DNA from: Croceicoccus marinus
Lineage (GTDB): Bacteria > Pseudomonadota > Alphaproteobacteria > Sphingomonadales > Sphingomonadaceae
Direction: 5' to 3'
Length of the DNA: 64,000 nt
Assembly: GCF_001661675.2 (NCBI RefSeq)
Contig: NZ_CP019602.1
Location: forward strand, 1,823,501 to 1,887,500
The notes beneath the pieces are model-generated. The model did no database searches. It saw only the letters and a list, made by a program, of their open reading frames with translations, and was not told the DNA's origin. Positions 61,517 through 64,000 of this stretch are shown piece after piece (position 1 is the first letter of the stretch; every line of letters starts with the position of its first letter). Position numbers and translations under genes: made by a program.

Positions 61517-62452
61517 TCAGGCAGCGCAGCGCGCCAGCAGGCGGTCGATCGCCTCGCGCACATGCGGCTCGTTCAAAGTGGGCGTATGGCCGATTCCCGG
61601 CACGCTCACCAGTTCGACTTGCGGGATACGCCCGACCATTTCGCGCGCGACCGTGCCCGACAATATATCCGACGTCTCGCCGTGCACCACCAGCACCGGG
61701 CGGCCGGCCAGCGCGTCGAAGGCAGGCCACAGATCCTCGGCCCCGATCATCGAGCTGTCCTTCGCGGGATTGCCGGTACCCGCGAAGGCGTCGGCGATGC
61801 GCATGTCATAGTCGAAGCGAATATTGCCGCTGGCGCTGAGTTCCATCAAACGCTTGGCAAAGGCGATCCATTGTTCGATCCGCCAGTCGGGATAGACCGC
61901 GCCGTGCACGTCCTGCAGCGCGCGCGCCGCGTGCATCCATGTGGGGAAGCTGCGCCCGTGGCCGACATATTCCAGTATATGCTCCAGCCCCTCGCGCTCT
62001 ATCACCGGGCCGATGTCGTTGAGCATGGCGCCCGCGATCCGCTGCGGCGCGGTCATGGCGGACAGCATGGTCACGATGCCGCCCAGCGAGGTTCCGAAGA
62101 AGACCGCGCGGTCGATCCCGGTTTCCGCGAAGAACAGTTCGAGGTCGGCGACATATTGCGTGGGCACATAGCTGGCCGGATCGCGCGCATATTCGCTTTC
62201 GCCGCGCCCGCGCAGCTCGATGCAGATAACGCGGCGATCGGCAGAGAGATCCTCGGCCAGCACCTCGAAATCGCGGGCGTTGCGCGTCAGCCCCGGAATA
62301 CACAGCACCGGCAGAACATCAGAGCCGCTGCTGCGTCGCGCGGGATAGTCGCGGTAATGCAGCTTCAGCCCGTCCTCGCTCTCCCACCAGCCGTCATGCC
62401 AGATTGCCGATTCGTTTGACCCGTTCGATAGAACGCCGGATCTGTCGTCCAC
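61517..62452 (-). CDS. Alpha/beta-fold hydrolase
   Basis: A 311-residue hydrolase. The oxyanion-region motif VLCIPGLTRNARDF near residue 49, the nucleophile elbow GTSLGG near 120 and the catalytic histidine in PGIGHTP near 290 are all visible; the acid is probably in the VLVVHGETSDIL region. Relatives include esterases and haloperoxidase-like enzymes; no substrate can be named. The start is a GTG at 62452, only 33 bp from the divergent selO start. The glycosyltransferase-like gene follows. Confidence 0.88.
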   Translation of the reverse strand: MDDRSGVLSNGSNESAIWHDGWWESEDGLKLHYRDYPARRSSGSDVLPVLCIPGLTRNARDFEVLAEDLSADRRVICIELRGRGESEYARDPASYVPTQYVADLELFFAETGIDRAVFFGTSLGGIVTMLSAMTAPQRIAGAMLNDIGPVIEREGLEHILEYVGHGRSFPTWMHAARALQDVHGAVYPDWRIEQWIAFAKRLMELSASGNIRFDYDMRIADAFAGTGNPAKDSSMIGAEDLWPAFDALAGRPVLVVHGETSDILSGTVAREMVGRIPQVELVSVPGIGHTPTLNEPHVREAIDRLLARCAA

Positions 62453-62485
62453 TTGCGTTGCCGCCTTTCGTCAAATTGCCCGCCC

Positions 62486-63961
62486 ATGAACGCCCCGAGA
62501 CTTGCGCCGGGGGCGGCGGCACCCCACTATCGCGACATGAGCGGCAATCCGCAACCTTCCCCCTATCGTCCCGATCCGGCCATCGCGGGCATTGCAGTCT
62601 GGATCGCCGATCCGGTCCGCCCCGCCGATTTCCCGCAGGCGACGATCCGTTTCCGCAACGGGCGCTGGGCAGAGGCGGTCGGTCTTGGCGGGTTGGACGA
62701 TGATGAATGGACCCGCCATTTCGCGCGATTCGAACCGCTGGAGGGGAACCTGCCCCAGCCGCTGGCGCTGCGCTATCACGGGCACCAGTTCCGCACCTAT
62801 AACCCTGAGATCGGCGACGGGCGCGGCTTCCTGTTCGCGCAGCTGCGCGGAAGGGACGACCGCCTGCTGGATCTTGGCACCAAGGGATCCGGCCAGACCC
62901 CTTATTCGCGTTTCGGCGACGGGCGGCTGACGCTGAAGGGCGCGGTTCGCGAAGTGCTGGCGACCGAGCAGCTGGAGGCGCTGGGCGTATATACCAGCAA
63001 GACATTCTCGGTCATCGAGACCGGAGAGCAGCTTGAGCGAGGCGACGAGCCCTCGCCGACTCGCTCTGCCGTGCTGGTGCGACTGAGCCATGGACACATC
63101 CGCATCGGCAGCTTCCAGCGCCTGGCCGCGCTGGAGCAGCACGAGCAGCTTGGCATGCTGACGGATTATGCGCTGCGGCACTATCCCGGTCCGCCGCCGC
63201 CCCCGGATGCCCTGGACCGCGAGCAGCCGCCGGTGCGCCTGCTGCACCTGGTCGTCGAACGGCTGGCGGACATGGCTGCGGCCTATGCCAGTGCCGGCTT
63301 CGTACACGGCGTGCTCAATACCGACAACATGAACATTTCGGGCGAGAGTTTCGATTACGGGCCGTGGCGCTTCCTGCCGCGCTGGGATCCGGCGTTCACG
63401 GCCGCCTATTTCGACCATAGCGGCCTCTATGCCTTTGGCCGGCAGGCCGAGGCGATCCACTGGAACTGCGCGCAGCTGGCGATCGCGCTGCGCCCGATAT
63501 GCGAGGCGCCGCCGCTGGTCGCCGCGCTCGAGCGGTTTCCCGAGCTGTACACCGCCGCGATCCGCCGCCGTTTTGGCTGGCGGCTGGGCGTGACGCCCGA
63601 ATGGATCGAAAGCGAGGCCGAAGCGGCGGGCAGGCTGGTCGAAACGGCGGAACAGGCCATGCGCGAGAGCGACATGCAGCCCGACGCCTTCCTGTTCGCG
63701 GCGCGGACCGGGCAGCTGTCGGGCGAGGGCGCGGCAGCGGATGTCGCGGCGATCCTGGCCGAGGCGGACCGGCCGGTGGACGACCACCCCTATTGGAGCG
63801 AGGACGCGCCGCCGAGCATGCTGATCGAGGAAGTGGAGGCGATCTGGGCCGACATCGACCGCGGCGATGATTGGTCCGCCCTTCATGCCAAGGTCGACGC
63901 GCTGCGCCGCATGGGCGAAGCACATGGCCCGGCGCCCCGACCCGCAGGGCAGCCGGACTAG
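62486..63961 (+). CDS. selO: Protein adenylyltransferase SelO family
   Basis: SelO is a pseudokinase-fold enzyme that transfers AMP to protein Ser/Thr/Tyr residues. The 491-residue protein has the family blocks ALRYHGHQFRTYNPEIGDGRG, DLGTKGSGQTPYSRFGDGRLTLKGA and VHGVLNTDNMNISGESFDYGPW, which hold the nucleotide- and metal-binding residues. The C-terminal part is shorter than and different from E. coli SelO, with no C-terminal cysteine motif, so redox gating through that residue is not expected. The start is ATG at 62486 or 62537. Divergent from the hydrolase gene. Confidence 0.93.
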   Translation: MNAPRLAPGAAAPHYRDMSGNPQPSPYRPDPAIAGIAVWIADPVRPADFPQATIRFRNGRWAEAVGLGGLDDDEWTRHFARFEPLEGNLPQPLALRYHGHQFRTYNPEIGDGRGFLFAQLRGRDDRLLDLGTKGSGQTPYSRFGDGRLTLKGAVREVLATEQLEALGVYTSKTFSVIETGEQLERGDEPSPTRSAVLVRLSHGHIRIGSFQRLAALEQHEQLGMLTDYALRHYPGPPPPPDALDREQPPVRLLHLVVERLADMAAAYASAGFVHGVLNTDNMNISGESFDYGPWRFLPRWDPAFTAAYFDHSGLYAFGRQAEAIHWNCAQLAIALRPICEAPPLVAALERFPELYTAAIRRRFGWRLGVTPEWIESEAEAAGRLVETAEQAMRESDMQPDAFLFAARTGQLSGEGAAADVAAILAEADRPVDDHPYWSEDAPPSMLIEEVEAIWADIDRGDDWSALHAKVDALRRMGEAHGPAPRPAGQPD

Positions 63962-63962
63962 C

Positions 63963-64000
63963 CTATTCGGCGGCGGGTTGCTGTTGTTCCTGCGGCGAGG
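63963..64000 (-). CDS. Possible 3' end of a leftward gene (partial)
   Basis: The last 38 bp read on the minus strand as SPQEQQQPAAE followed by TAG at 63965-63963, one bp beyond the selO stop. A proline/glutamine/alanine-rich tail is a common kind of C-terminus, but 12 codons do not prove a gene. The upstream part is outside the window. Confidence 0.35.
   Translation of the reverse strand, partial: SPQEQQQPAAE

Noticed and set aside
60053..62419. Rightward open frame of almost 800 codons over the glycosyltransferase-like and hydrolase genes
   Set aside because: Composition is typical of antisense reading in GC-rich DNA and both leftward genes have recognisable motifs.

Overview
The window is GC-rich, densely coded DNA from an alphaproteobacterium, almost certainly of the order Sphingomonadales (Sphingomonadaceae or Erythrobacteraceae). 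The evidence is the gene families and their order: infA-maf-ribonuclease G-like-yacG, a compact type II secretion operon with gspN at its end, DUF2849/DUF934 genes around a sulfite reductase, a plant-type glutamate-cysteine ligase, two TonB-dependent receptors, and a FtsZ with an alphaproteobacterial-type C-terminus. The genus cannot be fixed from the sequence alone. It looks like ordinary chromosome. I see no rRNA, CRISPR array, insertion sequence, prophage, integrase or plasmid origin.

Layout: 1-6.4 kb holds a partial DUF2339 membrane protein, a TetR regulator with two tandem candidate operators, folE, uvrC, tRNA-Phe, and the leftward infA-maf-rng-yacG operon. 6.7-9.2 kb is a TonB receptor interrupted by an in-frame TAA close to its C-terminus. 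9.4-14.2 kb carries purC, a two-domain M16 metallopeptidase, purS and purQ. 14.3-17.5 kb has a tandem pair of related small lipoproteins, a LOG-family hydrolase, a PfkB sugar/nucleoside kinase and dps. 17.5-26.2 kb is one leftward operon gspC-D-E-F-G-L-M-N, without the minor pseudopilin genes gspH-K. 26.5-32.3 kb has a GT4 glycosyltransferase, a small membrane protein, a PadR regulator with a candidate operator, rarA, an unrecognised gene, tRNA-Thr and uppP.

32.3-34.4 kb is a second TonB receptor, broken by a frameshift. 34.4-37.1 kb encodes a YadA-type trimeric autotransporter with internal 282-bp repeats. Next come queF, a mercaptopyruvate-type sulfurtransferase, cystathionine beta-lyase and an MscS channel (37.3-41.1 kb), then the rightward sulfate-assimilation operon cobA/cysG-DUF2849-cysI-DUF934-cysH (41.2-45.2 kb). 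From 45.2 to 54 kb, genes run leftward: NAD-dependent epimerase, proB, obgE, tRNA-Ala, a proline-rich lipoprotein, a Bax-inhibitor-1 family protein, YbjN, a periplasmic TPR-like protein and ftsZ. The last 10 kb has ubiA, a methyltransferase, rsmE, gshA, bamB with a YfgM-like partner, a glycosyltransferase-like protein, an alpha/beta hydrolase and selO.

Most genes are housekeeping: nucleotide, folate, queuosine, cysteine, glutathione, proline and ubiquinone synthesis, cell division, and envelope assembly. The envelope theme is strong: T2SS, BamB, UppP, two glycosyltransferases, an adhesin and two receptors. The most notable observations are that both TonB receptors are disrupted, that the T2SS operon lacks H-I-J-K, and that there are several short in-phase tandem repeats and palindromic candidate operators.
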